From assembly GCA_046347015.1 (NCBI GenBank), contig JAXMHA010000009.1, forward strand, positions 52,586 to 116,585: a DNA stretch of 64,000 nucleotides, written 5' to 3'. Under the pieces are notes generated by a model. It had not been told where the DNA came from. It made no database searches and saw only the letters and a list, made by a program, of their open reading frames with translations. Shown piece by piece: positions 26,114-34,554 of this stretch. The stretch is from Dokdonella_A sp046347015 (lineage in GTDB: Bacteria; Pseudomonadota; Gammaproteobacteria; Xanthomonadales; Rhodanobacteraceae). The position numbers were made by a program, and so were the translations under genes. Position 1 is the first letter of the stretch; each line of letters begins with the position of its first letter.

Positions 26114-26827
26114 ATGAACGACGATTTCATCGAGATCTACGACGAGGCTCTCGATCCGGAGCGGTGTGCCGCGCTGATCGCGCGCTTCAACGCCAGCGGG
26201 CAGGCGGTGCGCGGCAAGACCGGCGGCGGCGTCGACACGCGGTTGAAGGACAGCTGGGACATCGGCATCAGCGAGGTCGACGGATGGCAGGACGCCGAGG
26301 CGCTGCTGAACCAGACGATGCTGGCGGCACTGCTGCGCTACGCCCGCAAGTACGCACACCTCGCGCTGGCGCCGCTTTCGCTGCGGATGCCCGATCCCGC
26401 GACCGGGGAACTGGTCCTGCTCGACGCCGACGCGCTGGCGAGGCTCGACGATACGTTGCTGCGCCAGCTGCTGACCAAGGTGTTCCGCCCCGGCGCGATC
26501 AACATCCAGCGCTACCTCGCCGACGAAGGCGGTTACCCGTACTGGCACTGCGAGTTCTATCCACGCGCCGGCAGTGCCGATCCGCTGCATCGCGTGCTGC
26601 TGTGGACGATCTACCTCAACGACGGTTTCGGCGCCGGCGAAACCGAGTTCCTGTACCAGCAACGCAGGATCGTGCCGAAGACCGGGTCGCTGTTGATCGC
26701 GCCCGCGGGGTTCACGCACACGCACCGCGGCAACCGACCCACCGGCGGCGACAAGTACATTGCGACGTCGTGGATCCTGTTCCGCCGCGCCGAGGAGTTG
26801 TACGCGACGAAGCCACCGCAACGGTAG
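26114..26827 (+). CDS. 2-oxoglutarate/Fe(II)-dependent oxygenase (P4H-like fold)
   Basis: 237 residues. The iron triad is visible: YWHCEFYPR carries H-x-E in place of the usual HxD, and FTHTHRGNRP carries the distal His; KYIATSWILFRR ends the core. PKTGSLLIAPAGFTHTHRG is typical of the prolyl-hydroxylase-like family. ATG 26114 is preferred over GTG 26105 in the same frame. The substrate may be a protein or small molecule; no neighbour indicates which. It ends 28 bp before uvrD. Confidence 0.85.
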   Translation: MNDDFIEIYDEALDPERCAALIARFNASGQAVRGKTGGGVDTRLKDSWDIGISEVDGWQDAEALLNQTMLAALLRYARKYAHLALAPLSLRMPDPATGELVLLDADALARLDDTLLRQLLTKVFRPGAINIQRYLADEGGYPYWHCEFYPRAGSADPLHRVLLWTIYLNDGFGAGETEFLYQQRRIVPKTGSLLIAPAGFTHTHRGNRPTGGDKYIATSWILFRRAEELYATKPPQR

Positions 26828-26855
26828 CCGAATCGTCACCCGCTACAATCGGGAC

Positions 26856-29066
26856 GTGGACGTCACGCATTTGCTCGATGGACTGAACGCCGCCCAGCGC
26901 GAGGCGGTCAGCGCACCACCCGGGCACTATCTCGTGCTCGCCGGCGCGGGATCCGGCAAGACGCGCGTACTGACGCGCCGCATCGCGTGGCTGGTCGAGG
27001 CGGGCGGCGTGTCGCCATGGTCGATCCTCGCGCTGACGTTCACCAACAAGGCGGCGGGCGAGATGCGTGCACGGGCGGCACAGTTCGCGGGCCCGGGGCT
27101 GCGCGGCCTGACCATCGGCACATTCCACGGCATCGCGCACCGCTTGTTGCGCCGGCACTGGCACGAGGCGGGCCTGCCGGAGACGTTCCAGATCCTCGAC
27201 GCCGACGACCAGCAGCGCCTCGTCCGGCGCATGATCCGCGAGCTCGGCCTCGACGAGGCGCGCTTCCCGGCGCGGCAGGCGACATGGTTCATCAACTCCG
27301 CCAAGGACGAAGGCCGGCGGCCGGGTACGCTGGAAGCCGGTGCCAATCCCATCGAGCGCGTGTTGATCGAGGTCTATGCCGAGTACGAGAAGGCTTGCGC
27401 CCGCGCCGGCCTCGTCGATTTCGCCGAGCTGCTGCTGCGCGCGCACGAGCTGTGGCTGAAGGACGATGCGCTGCTCGCGCACTACCGCGAGCGCTGGACG
27501 CACCTGCTGGTGGACGAGTTCCAGGATACGAACACATTGCAATATGCATGGCTGCGCGTGCTGGCGGGGCGCACCGGGCAGATGTTCGTCGTCGGCGACG
27601 ATGACCAGGCCATCTACGGCTGGCGTGGCGCGCGGGTCGAGAACGTGCAGCACTTCCTGCGCGACTTTCCCGGCGCGACGACGATCCGGCTCGAGCAGAA
27701 CTACCGCTCGACCGGCACGATCCTCGCCGCGGCGAACGCGATCATCGCGCACAACCCCGGTCGCCTCGGCAAGCGATTGTGGACCGAGGGTGCCGACGGC
27801 GCGGACATCGCGTGGTACCGGGCGATCGACGAGCAGGACGAGGCGCGTTTCGTCATCGACCGGATCGCCGCCCGGCTCAACCATGGCGGCCGCGCGAGCG
27901 ACGTGACGATCCTGTACCGCTCGAACGCCCAGTCGCGTGCGTTCGAGGAGGAGCTTGCCCGGCATGGGATCCCCTACCGCATCCACGGCGGCGTGCGCTT
28001 CTTCGATCGTGCCGAGGTCCGCGACGCGCTGGCCTATCTCCGGCTCGCCGCGAACCGCAATGACGACGTCGCGTTCGAACGCGCCGTCAACACGCCACCC
28101 CGCGGCATCGGCGAGCGGACGATCGCCGCGGTGCGCGGGAATGCCCGCGCCGGCGGATCGTCGCTGTGGGATGCCGCCCGCGGTCCGCTCGCCATCGCCG
28201 GGCGCGCGCGCAACGCGCTCGATGGCTTCATCGACGTGATCGAGCGCCTTGCCGCGGCTTGTCGGATTGCCGCGCCACGCGACGAGTCGGGCGACGACGC
28301 CGGCGGCCGGGACGCGCCGCTCGCGCTGGCCGAACAGGTCGAGCAGGCCCTGGCGGTTTCGAGCCTGCGCGAGCATGTGGCGAAGGACAACCCCGAGCGC
28401 GCCGAGTCGCGGCGGGAAAACCTCGACGAGCTGGTCAACGTCGCAAGCCGTTTCGGGCGCACGCCGGAAGACATCGACAACGGCCTGTCGGAGCTCGAGG
28501 CGTTCCTCGCGTACGCCGCGCTCGAGGCCGGCGACGCGCAGGGCGAGGACGACGGCGATTGCGTGCAGTTGATGACCTTGCACTCGGCGAAAGGGCTCGA
28601 GTTCCCGGTCGTCCATCTGGTCGGGCTCGAGGAAGGACTGTTCCCGAGCCAGAAATCGCTCGACGAACCGGGACGTCTCGAGGAAGAGCGGCGCCTCGCC
28701 TACGTCGGCATCACCCGCGCGCAACGGGAACTGGTGCTGACCTCCGCCGACGCACGCCGCGTGCACGGCGTCGAAACCTACGCGCGGCCATCGCGGTTCC
28801 TGCGCGAGCTGCCGGCGGGGCTGCTGCGGGAAGTCCGCCCACGCGCGCAGGTCAGCTTCCCGGTTGCGCCCGTTGCGCGGCCGGACGACAGCGACATGGA
28901 CGTCACCGGGCTGAAGCTCGGCCAGCGCGTGCATCACGCGACCTTCGGCGACGGCGTCGTCACCGATTGCGAAGGCCGCGGCGCCCACACCCGCGTGCAG
29001 GTCAACTTCGAACGCGCCGGCAGCAAGTGGCTGGTGCTGGCGTACGCGAACCTGAGCCTCCTGTAG
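26856..29066 (+). CDS. uvrD: DNA helicase II (UvrD)
   Basis: 736 residues, the normal size for UvrD. Superfamily 1A motifs in order: LVLAGAGSGKTRVLTRRIAW (Walker A), FTNKAAGEMRAR (Ia), LLVDEFQDTN (II), VVGDDDQAIYGWRGA (III), LEQNYRSTGTI (IV), MTLHSAKGLEFPVVHLVGLE (V) and RRLAYVGITRAQREL (VI). The C-terminal Tudor-like GQRVHHATFGDGVVTDCEG is typical of UvrD. Acts 3'-5' in nucleotide excision and mismatch repair. GTG 26856 follows GGGA; the upstream in-frame part overlaps the previous gene and is Arg-rich, so it was rejected. Confidence 0.95.
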   Translation: MDVTHLLDGLNAAQREAVSAPPGHYLVLAGAGSGKTRVLTRRIAWLVEAGGVSPWSILALTFTNKAAGEMRARAAQFAGPGLRGLTIGTFHGIAHRLLRRHWHEAGLPETFQILDADDQQRLVRRMIRELGLDEARFPARQATWFINSAKDEGRRPGTLEAGANPIERVLIEVYAEYEKACARAGLVDFAELLLRAHELWLKDDALLAHYRERWTHLLVDEFQDTNTLQYAWLRVLAGRTGQMFVVGDDDQAIYGWRGARVENVQHFLRDFPGATTIRLEQNYRSTGTILAAANAIIAHNPGRLGKRLWTEGADGADIAWYRAIDEQDEARFVIDRIAARLNHGGRASDVTILYRSNAQSRAFEEELARHGIPYRIHGGVRFFDRAEVRDALAYLRLAANRNDDVAFERAVNTPPRGIGERTIAAVRGNARAGGSSLWDAARGPLAIAGRARNALDGFIDVIERLAAACRIAAPRDESGDDAGGRDAPLALAEQVEQALAVSSLREHVAKDNPERAESRRENLDELVNVASRFGRTPEDIDNGLSELEAFLAYAALEAGDAQGEDDGDCVQLMTLHSAKGLEFPVVHLVGLEEGLFPSQKSLDEPGRLEEERRLAYVGITRAQRELVLTSADARRVHGVETYARPSRFLRELPAGLLREVRPRAQVSFPVAPVARPDDSDMDVTGLKLGQRVHHATFGDGVVTDCEGRGAHTRVQVNFERAGSKWLVLAYANLSLL

Positions 29067-29307
29067 CCCGGTTGCGCTGCCGTCCGGCGGCCGTCGTCCT
29101 GACCCCAAGGTACCGTCTGTGACCTTGCGGCAGGGTTGGCCGGTGCCGCCGGCCTCGCCGTGATCCGGGGCGCCAGCATCGGCGCGGCGCCGCCGCGCCC
29201 GCTGTTGGGGTGCATGCTGGATAAGCATAGGATATGTCTTGTCGGGATCCCGGCCTTCGCGGGCGAGGCGCCGGACCCGGCGGTCCATCGACACGGGGAG
29301 AACGAAC

Positions 29308-30612
29308 ATGTGGTCCAGGATCGCACTCGCCATTACCTGCTGCGTCGTGCTGCCGGCCGTGGCCGGACCGGTGACGCTGCCGTGGACGTTCCAGCCGGAC
29401 ACGCCGGCGGTCGCATCCCAGGTCAACGACAACTTCGGTGCGGTCGTCACCGGCGTCAACGGCAATGCCACAGACATCGCCGCGCTGCAAACCCAGCTTG
29501 CGGCATTGCAAAACACCGTTGCCGTGCAAGGCACCACGATCACGACACTGCAGGGCAATGTGGCCACGCTGCAAGGCAACGTGACGACGCTGCAGGGTAC
29601 GGTCGCGGCGCAAGGCACCACGATCACGACGCTGCAAGGCGATGTGGCGACGCTGCAGGGAACCGTCGCGGGCCAACAGTCGGCCATCTCGACACTGCAG
29701 GGCACGGTCGCGGCGCAAGGCACCACGATCACGTCCCTGCAAGGCGACGTGACGACGTTGCAGGGCACGGTCGCGACGCAAGGCGCCACGATCGCGTCGC
29801 TGCAGACGAACGTCACCAACCTGACGTCGCAGCTCAACGCGGTCGCGACGAACCCGGTGCTCGGGCTCGGCGCCTACGTCAGCCTGCAGATGCTCTCCGA
29901 TCCGCAGAGCGGCAATAGCTACCCGACCGCGGTGTTCGACAGCGTCAACGTGCAGATCGTCAACGGCACCGGCGTGACGTATTCCACCAATGGCCTCGGC
30001 AACCTGACACTCGGCTACAACGAAGCGGATCCTAGTGCGCTCGAGTTCTGCTCCGACGGTGCCTACGCCGATTCGACGACTTGCACGGCCAACGGCGGCA
30101 CCTGGGCCCGGAACCAGCGTTCGGGTTCGCACCTGCTGGTGGCCGGGCACTCCAATGCCTACACGCAGTTCGGTGGCTTGGTAGTCGGTGCCTTCAACAT
30201 CGCGAGCGGACAGTTCTCGTCGGTCAGCGGCGGCTTCGCGAACACCGCGAGCGGCTACTCTTCGTCGGTCAGCGGCGGGGGCAGTAACACCGCGAGCGGC
30301 TACTATTCGTCGGTCACCGGTGGCGCCGTCAACACCACGAGCGGCGACTATTCGTCGGTCACCGGTGGCGGCGGCAACACCGCGAGCTACAACTACTCGT
30401 CGGTCAGCGGCGGCTACACCAACACCGCGAGCGGCAACTGGTCGTCGGTCAGCGGCGGCGTCTACAACATCGCAGGCGGCGACTGGTCGTCGGTCAGTGG
30501 CGGCCAAAGCAACACCGCGAGCAGCTGGTATTCGTCGGTCAGCGGCGGCTCCGGTCGCGACGCAGCCGGCGACTACGACTGGGCCGCCGGCGCGCTGTGG
30601 CAGGACCAGTGA
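29308..30612 (+). CDS. Secreted coiled-coil / YadA-head-like repeat protein
   Basis: 434 residues. The signal peptide MWSRIALAITCCVVLPAVAG is followed by GPVTLPWTFQPDTPAVASQV. Residues about 50-175 are heptad-like repeats (TTITTLQGDVATLQGTVA and variants), a likely trimeric coiled coil. After a unique middle with three Cys come eight 15-residue units of the type SSVSGGxxNTASGxx (30217-30576), which resemble YadA/trimeric autotransporter head repeats. It ends AAGDYDWAAGALWQDQ with no outer-membrane anchor, so it differs from true autotransporters. ATG 29308 follows GGGGAGAAC. Probably surface-associated or secreted; partner genes for export are not adjacent. Confidence 0.82.
   Translation: MWSRIALAITCCVVLPAVAGPVTLPWTFQPDTPAVASQVNDNFGAVVTGVNGNATDIAALQTQLAALQNTVAVQGTTITTLQGNVATLQGNVTTLQGTVAAQGTTITTLQGDVATLQGTVAGQQSAISTLQGTVAAQGTTITSLQGDVTTLQGTVATQGATIASLQTNVTNLTSQLNAVATNPVLGLGAYVSLQMLSDPQSGNSYPTAVFDSVNVQIVNGTGVTYSTNGLGNLTLGYNEADPSALEFCSDGAYADSTTCTANGGTWARNQRSGSHLLVAGHSNAYTQFGGLVVGAFNIASGQFSSVSGGFANTASGYSSSVSGGGSNTASGYYSSVTGGAVNTTSGDYSSVTGGGGNTASYNYSSVSGGYTNTASGNWSSVSGGVYNIAGGDWSSVSGGQSNTASSWYSSVSGGSGRDAAGDYDWAAGALWQDQ
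30217..30576 (+). repeat. Eight 45-bp tandem repeats coding SSVSGG-type units
   Basis: Each unit begins with a tcgtcggtca-type sequence and encodes 15 residues. The second and third variable positions and the last two residues change (FA, GS, AV, GG, YT, VY, QS; YS, YY, DY, NY, NW, DW, WY). The final unit is degenerate. Copy number could vary by slippage. Confidence 0.85.
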
Positions 30613-30621
30613 GGTGCGGCC

Positions 30622-31023
30622 ATGAAGCTCCCGACCGCACTTGCGCTGCTGCTGGCGGCGTTCGCGACCGCGCCGGCCGGCCACGCCGCCGAACGCATCC
30701 TCACCGACGGCTTCGACCCGTGTTGCACGCTCGGCGGGGAAACCGCCGGGCTCGCGCCGGGTGCCTCGACGATGCTGCACCTTGCCGCCGGTTCGCTCAC
30801 CGAAGACCTGACCCTGACCCGCAACGGCCCGTGGCAGTTCGCCGCCGCGCTCGATCCCGGCACCGCCTTCACGCTCACCGTGAGCCAGCAACCGCAAGGC
30901 CAGCAGTGCACCGTGACGCCGGGCTCGGGCACGATCGGTGCCACATCCGACTTCGGTGCAGTCGTCGCCTGCGGCGCGAACCTCATCTGGGACCAGGGCC
31001 ACTGGGGCGAGGACTGGAACTGA
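30622..31023 (+). CDS. Small secreted protein with N-terminal DGFDPCC motif
   Basis: 133 residues. A clear signal peptide (MKLPTALALLLAAFATAPAG, cleavage near HAA) is followed at once by ERILTDGFDPCC. The rest is Ala/Gly/Thr-rich with four further features: a FTLTVSQQPQGQQCTVTPGS strand region, a third and fourth Cys, and an acidic, aromatic end LIWDQGHWGEDWN. It starts 9 bp after the repeat protein stops, so the two are likely co-expressed. The GFD motif normally lies at the C-terminus of other secreted proteins here, but near the N-terminus in this one. Function unknown. Confidence 0.75.
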   Translation: MKLPTALALLLAAFATAPAGHAAERILTDGFDPCCTLGGETAGLAPGASTMLHLAAGSLTEDLTLTRNGPWQFAAALDPGTAFTLTVSQQPQGQQCTVTPGSGTIGATSDFGAVVACGANLIWDQGHWGEDWN

Positions 31024-31114
31024 CCGCACCCACCGCGGCCGGATGATCTCCGGCCGCGGTGGGCCGCAATACCTTCCCCGTTCGTGGCGTGCCGGCCGCG
31101 TTACCGCAACCGCG

Positions 31115-33049
31115 TCAACCGCGCCGCTTCGAGGCGCGGTATTCGTCGAGGTGCCGCGCCGCTTCGTCGAGCAGTGGCGACACGGCTTCGCGGGCCTTGT
31201 CGGCCGCATTGAGGCTGGTGAAGTTGACCTGGCTCGCCGGTGCCGTCCACAGCAGCCGGCCATCCGCGGTGCTGTACGCCTTGACGCCGAGTTGCACCGT
31301 GTACAGGGTCGATTGCTGGCCGTAATACGTCAGCTCCTGCTGGCCGACCGGCCGCGCGTGGATGTACACGACCGCATCGGCGCGCCGGGCCAGCGCCCGC
31401 AGGTTCGGGCTCTCCCCGCCACTGACGCCACCTTCGATGACCCGGAACCCGCGCGACTGCAGCAGGCTCGCCATCGCGCTCTCGGCAGGACCCGCGATCG
31501 AGGTATCACCGCCGATGGCGACCGCCACGGTCGGGATCCGTGGCTTCGCGGGTACCGCGGGTTTCGGCGGCGTCGCCTTCGCGATCTGTTCGCGGGGCGG
31601 GTCGGCGGTGACGGCTTGCGTCGGTGCGGGGGTGCTCGCAGCGTCGGCGGTTGCCGTCGCAGCCGCCGGTGGCACGGAAGACCCGGCCGGCGGATTCGCC
31701 GGGGCGTCGTTCGCGGTCGACGCAGCGGCCGGCAGGGACGCCGGCGCCGTCCCCGAATAGTCGGTCGACGCCGTGGACGCGGCACCAGGCGTCGGTGACC
31801 CGGTCGCGGACGGCGCTTGTGGATTCGCCGTCGCGGTGGTCGACGAATCCGTCGGCGCGGGTGCCGTCGAGACGATGGTCACCGTTGTCGGCCGGTTTCC
31901 GCCCAGATAGCCGCTCTGGTAGGCCCACGCACCGCCGATCAAGGCGAGCAGCGCGATCGCCGCGACCGCCCACGGCAGGGGACCGCGTGAACCCGTCGCG
32001 GGCGCCACGGCCGGAGGGGCGCCGGCGGCCGCCGGCGCCGGATCGGGAATTGGCGGTGGCGATGATCGCCCGGCTGGCGTGATGCGCGTCTGGGCGCGGT
32101 CGAAGGAAGGCGCGGCGGCGGGCGCCGGCGTGCGCGGCACGGTCGCCTGCCCGGAGACAGGGGTCTTCGCGCCGACCAGCGTCGCGGCCGCGGTCGACAC
32201 CCGGGGCTGCAACCGAATCACGCCGTCGCGGACCGCGGGCTCGCGGGCGGCGAGGTCGGCCTCCAGTTCGTGGCAACTCTGGTAGCGCGCAGCCGGATCC
32301 TTCGCGATCATCTTCGCGAGCACGGCGGCGACGCCCGGACTCACGTCGCCGTTCAACTGGCGCACGTCGGGAATGTCGGCCTTGACGACCTCGAGCATCT
32401 GGCCGAGGGGCGAGTCGTCGGTGAACGGCATCCGCCCGGTCAGCATCTCGAACAGCACGATGCCAAGGGAAAAGATGTCCGAGCGCTGATCGACCGGCTT
32501 GCCGAGGCAGACCTCCGGCGACAGGTAACCCGGCGTGCCGACGAACTCACCGGTCGACGTGAGCTTCTTCGACAGGTCCTGGTTCGACAGCGCGATGCCG
32601 AAGTCGGCGATCTTGACCTGGCCCGCCGTCGAGATCATCAGGTTGCCGGGCTTGATGTCGCGGTGGACGACGCCGCGATCATGCGCGGTCGCAAGGCCCT
32701 GCGCGGTCTGGTAGACGATCTTCGCGGCGGGATCGACCGGCAGGCGGTTCTCGCGCTTCAGCATCGCGCCAAGCGACTCGCCCTCGACGAACTCCATCAC
32801 GAAGTACGTCTGGCCTCCGTCCTCGCCGATGAAGTAGATCTGGATGATGTGCGGATCGTTGAGCGCCGCCATGCTGCGCGCTTCGCGCAGGAAGCGCTCA
32901 CGGATCGATTCGTCGTGGGCGAGCGAATCGGCCAGCACCTTGATCGCGACGTAGCGGTTGAGCGCGCCCTCGTAGCCCTTGTAGACGACGCCCATGCCGC
33001 CGCGGCCGAGTTCGGAAACGATCTGGTAGTGCCCGAATTGGGTGCGCAT
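31115..33049 (-). CDS. Transmembrane serine/threonine protein kinase
   Basis: 644 residues. The kinase domain spans about 8-265: LGRGGMGVVYKG (glycine loop), VAIKVLAD (ATP Lys), GVVHRDIKPGNLMI (catalytic loop), KIADFGIA (DFG), GTPGYLSPE (activation segment) and SDIFSLGIVLFEMLTGRMPF. A Pro/Ala-rich linker leads to a TM helix (LPWAVAAIALLALIGGAWAY), then a long Ser/Thr/Pro/Ala-rich stretch and a C-terminal folded domain (IPTVAVAIGGDTSIAGPAES...RRADAVVYIHARPVG). That last domain is not a PASTA domain; it may sense periplasmic signals. The start ATG 33049 begins MRTQFGHYQIV; upstream sequence is non-kinase and Arg-rich. Confidence 0.93.
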   Translation of the reverse strand: MRTQFGHYQIVSELGRGGMGVVYKGYEGALNRYVAIKVLADSLAHDESIRERFLREARSMAALNDPHIIQIYFIGEDGGQTYFVMEFVEGESLGAMLKRENRLPVDPAAKIVYQTAQGLATAHDRGVVHRDIKPGNLMISTAGQVKIADFGIALSNQDLSKKLTSTGEFVGTPGYLSPEVCLGKPVDQRSDIFSLGIVLFEMLTGRMPFTDDSPLGQMLEVVKADIPDVRQLNGDVSPGVAAVLAKMIAKDPAARYQSCHELEADLAAREPAVRDGVIRLQPRVSTAAATLVGAKTPVSGQATVPRTPAPAAAPSFDRAQTRITPAGRSSPPPIPDPAPAAAGAPPAVAPATGSRGPLPWAVAAIALLALIGGAWAYQSGYLGGNRPTTVTIVSTAPAPTDSSTTATANPQAPSATGSPTPGAASTASTDYSGTAPASLPAAASTANDAPANPPAGSSVPPAAATATADAASTPAPTQAVTADPPREQIAKATPPKPAVPAKPRIPTVAVAIGGDTSIAGPAESAMASLLQSRGFRVIEGGVSGGESPNLRALARRADAVVYIHARPVGQQELTYYGQQSTLYTVQLGVKAYSTADGRLLWTAPASQVNFTSLNAADKAREAVSPLLDEAARHLDEYRASKRRG

Positions 33050-33114
33050 CGTGGCGTCGCTCGCGTGGCGTCCGGAAAGTCCCCGAATGCTAGCACCGGC
33101 GCGGGCGCGCGGCG

Positions 33115-34104
33115 CTATGGATCGGTTACGCAGGCGTGGCCGTCGATCTCGACCAGCAACTCGCGCCGGCAGACGTCGCCCTCGAGGACCAACAGGTCCC
33201 CCGAGCCGCCGAAATGGGAGCGCGCCGCGGTGGTGACCCTGTCGGCCCAACCACGCTCGCGTACGTAGGCCTTCAGCATCCAGCGCAACGCCCGGGGGAC
33301 GAGGCCCGACGCCGTGGCGACGCCGTCGATGTTGGCCAGCAGTTCGCGCATTTGCCCCTCGAGGTCGCCGTCGGACCGCGAGGCATGTCCGACCACGGCC
33401 GCCGTCCCGGACAACAGCAAGGTTCCCGCCGGTGTCGCCAGGGCCCGCGCGAACGCCGGTGGCGATGGACCGTAACGGCGGGGGTAGTTCCACGCACTGA
33501 CCTGGCGCGGGTTTTCGATGCCACGGCCCGGCAGCCGCGCGGCCAGCCCATAGACCTGCAGCACCCGCCGGCCGTTGCGACAGCCGATCGCGGTGGCCGC
33601 CGGGAAACCGCGCAGGCGGCCCGCGATGCCGCGCTGGCGTCCGACGCAGAATTGCCGGTACCGCTCGGCGTCGCCGTCACCCTCGTTGATCGAGTCGACG
33701 TGGTTCCAGATCCGCAGCAGGTGCGGTGTCTGATGGCCATCGAGAAAATCGAGGAGGCCACGGTAGGCTGCTTCCGCCGTTGCCGCGAGGCCACCCCATC
33801 GACCTTCCTCGAGTTCGATCGCGAAATGGAGGTAATCGCGATCGCCGGTCCAGCGGATGCTCCCGTCGACGCCGCGCGAGACCGGTCCCGTCACGAGCCA
33901 CGCTTCCACGGGCGCGGGTCCGACCGGCACGAGGGGAACGCGGACCTCGCCGGGTTCGACGGTGCGGTTCGATGTCCCGCCGAACGTGATCCGCGCGAGT
34001 GTGCGTGCAGGATCGACCGCTCCGGCATCCGCTGCCGTGAGCCAGCGGAAGTCGAGAGGCGGCAGCGAATCCGCGGGCAGGTGCGAGTGGGCGGGGTCGG
34101 GCAC
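33115..34104 (-). CDS. xanB2: Chorismatase, FkbO/Hyg5 (XanB2-like) family
   Basis: About 329 residues from a GTG at 34104. Family phrases: LHFAIELEEGRWGGLAATAE, RIWNHVDSIN followed by AERYRQFCVGR, ATAIGCRNGRRVLQVYGLAA, and PRQVSAWNYPRRYGPSPPAF. These enzymes hydrolyse chorismate; XanB2 of Xanthomonas makes 3- and 4-hydroxybenzoate for xanthomonadin and ubiquinone. The divergent gene 72 bp away encodes an acyl carrier protein, as in xanthomonadin/aryl polyene clusters, but the remaining cluster genes are not in this window. The start is uncertain because the upstream frame lacks ATG and no ribosome site is clear. Confidence 0.85.
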   Translation of the reverse strand: MPDPAHSHLPADSLPPLDFRWLTAADAGAVDPARTLARITFGGTSNRTVEPGEVRVPLVPVGPAPVEAWLVTGPVSRGVDGSIRWTGDRDYLHFAIELEEGRWGGLAATAEAAYRGLLDFLDGHQTPHLLRIWNHVDSINEGDGDAERYRQFCVGRQRGIAGRLRGFPAATAIGCRNGRRVLQVYGLAARLPGRGIENPRQVSAWNYPRRYGPSPPAFARALATPAGTLLLSGTAAVVGHASRSDGDLEGQMRELLANIDGVATASGLVPRALRWMLKAYVRERGWADRVTTAARSHFGGSGDLLVLEGDVCRRELLVEIDGHACVTDP

Positions 34105-34137
34105 GCGGGGAAACGGCGGGGTCGGATCGGCGCGCGA

Positions 34138-34150
34138 TGATACACTCGAC
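34138..34150 (+). promoter_or_regulatory. Possible -10 region for the ACP gene
   Basis: The stretch gatgatacactcg is the most AT-rich part of the 72-bp gap between xanB2 and the ACP gene and contains a TACACT-like -10. Two similar elements, TATACT at 34502 and at 58264, lie upstream of other genes. No convincing -35 was identified. Confidence 0.3.
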
Positions 34151-34176
34151 GGGCTTGATGACAGGCCATTCCCGGC

Positions 34177-34467
34177 ATGACCGACAGCTCCGACTTTCCG
34201 CAGACACCGGCGCAACGTGAACTCGCCGAACTGATCGTGTCACGCCTGCGGATCGACTGGCTGGAGCCGGGGCAGATCGATCCTGCGGCGCCATTGTTCG
34301 GTTCCGGGCTCGGCCTCGATTCCATCGATGCACTGGAACTCGCGCTTGCCATCTCGCAGCGCTACGGGTTCAAGCTGCGTTCGGACCATCCCGACAATGC
34401 CCGCATTTTTTCGAGCCTCGCGGCGTTGTCCGCCTTCATCGAAACCGAGCGCGTGACTACCGGTTGA
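34177..34467 (+). CDS. Acyl carrier protein (XanC-like)
   Basis: 96 residues. The phosphopantetheine attachment site is in FGSGLGLDSIDALELALAIS, with Ser in DSID. ELAELIVSRLRIDWLEPGQI before it and YGFKLRSDHPDNARIFSSLA after it match the divergent ACPs of aryl polyene/xanthomonadin clusters rather than the fatty-acid ACP, which has DSLD and a very acidic helix II. Divergent from the chorismatase gene. No ketosynthase or ligase gene is nearby in the window. Confidence 0.9.
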   Translation: MTDSSDFPQTPAQRELAELIVSRLRIDWLEPGQIDPAAPLFGSGLGLDSIDALELALAISQRYGFKLRSDHPDNARIFSSLAALSAFIETERVTTG

Positions 34468-34501
34468 CGCCCCGCATTGCCGATCCGGCGTGACGCGCCG
34501 A

Positions 34502-34507
34502 TATACT
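34502..34507 (+). promoter_or_regulatory. Possible -10 box upstream of the ankyrin gene
   Basis: TATACT lies 48 bp before the ATG at 34555, within cgatatactcgcggcg. TTGACG at 34464 is 32 bp away, too far for a standard sigma-70 pair. Treated as a weak candidate. Confidence 0.3.
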
Positions 34508-34554
34508 CGCGGCGTAGCGACAGGCTGCCGTCACCGCGAGTTTCCCCTGACCGC

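Noticed and set aside
26712..29837. 1041-codon minus-strand frame opposite uvrD
   Set aside because: It mirrors the uvrD codons in a GC-rich genome; uvrD motifs are complete on the plus strand.
29540..30576. Repeats considered as a CRISPR array
   Set aside because: Units are 21 and 45 bp, lie in frame in one protein and have no unrelated spacers.
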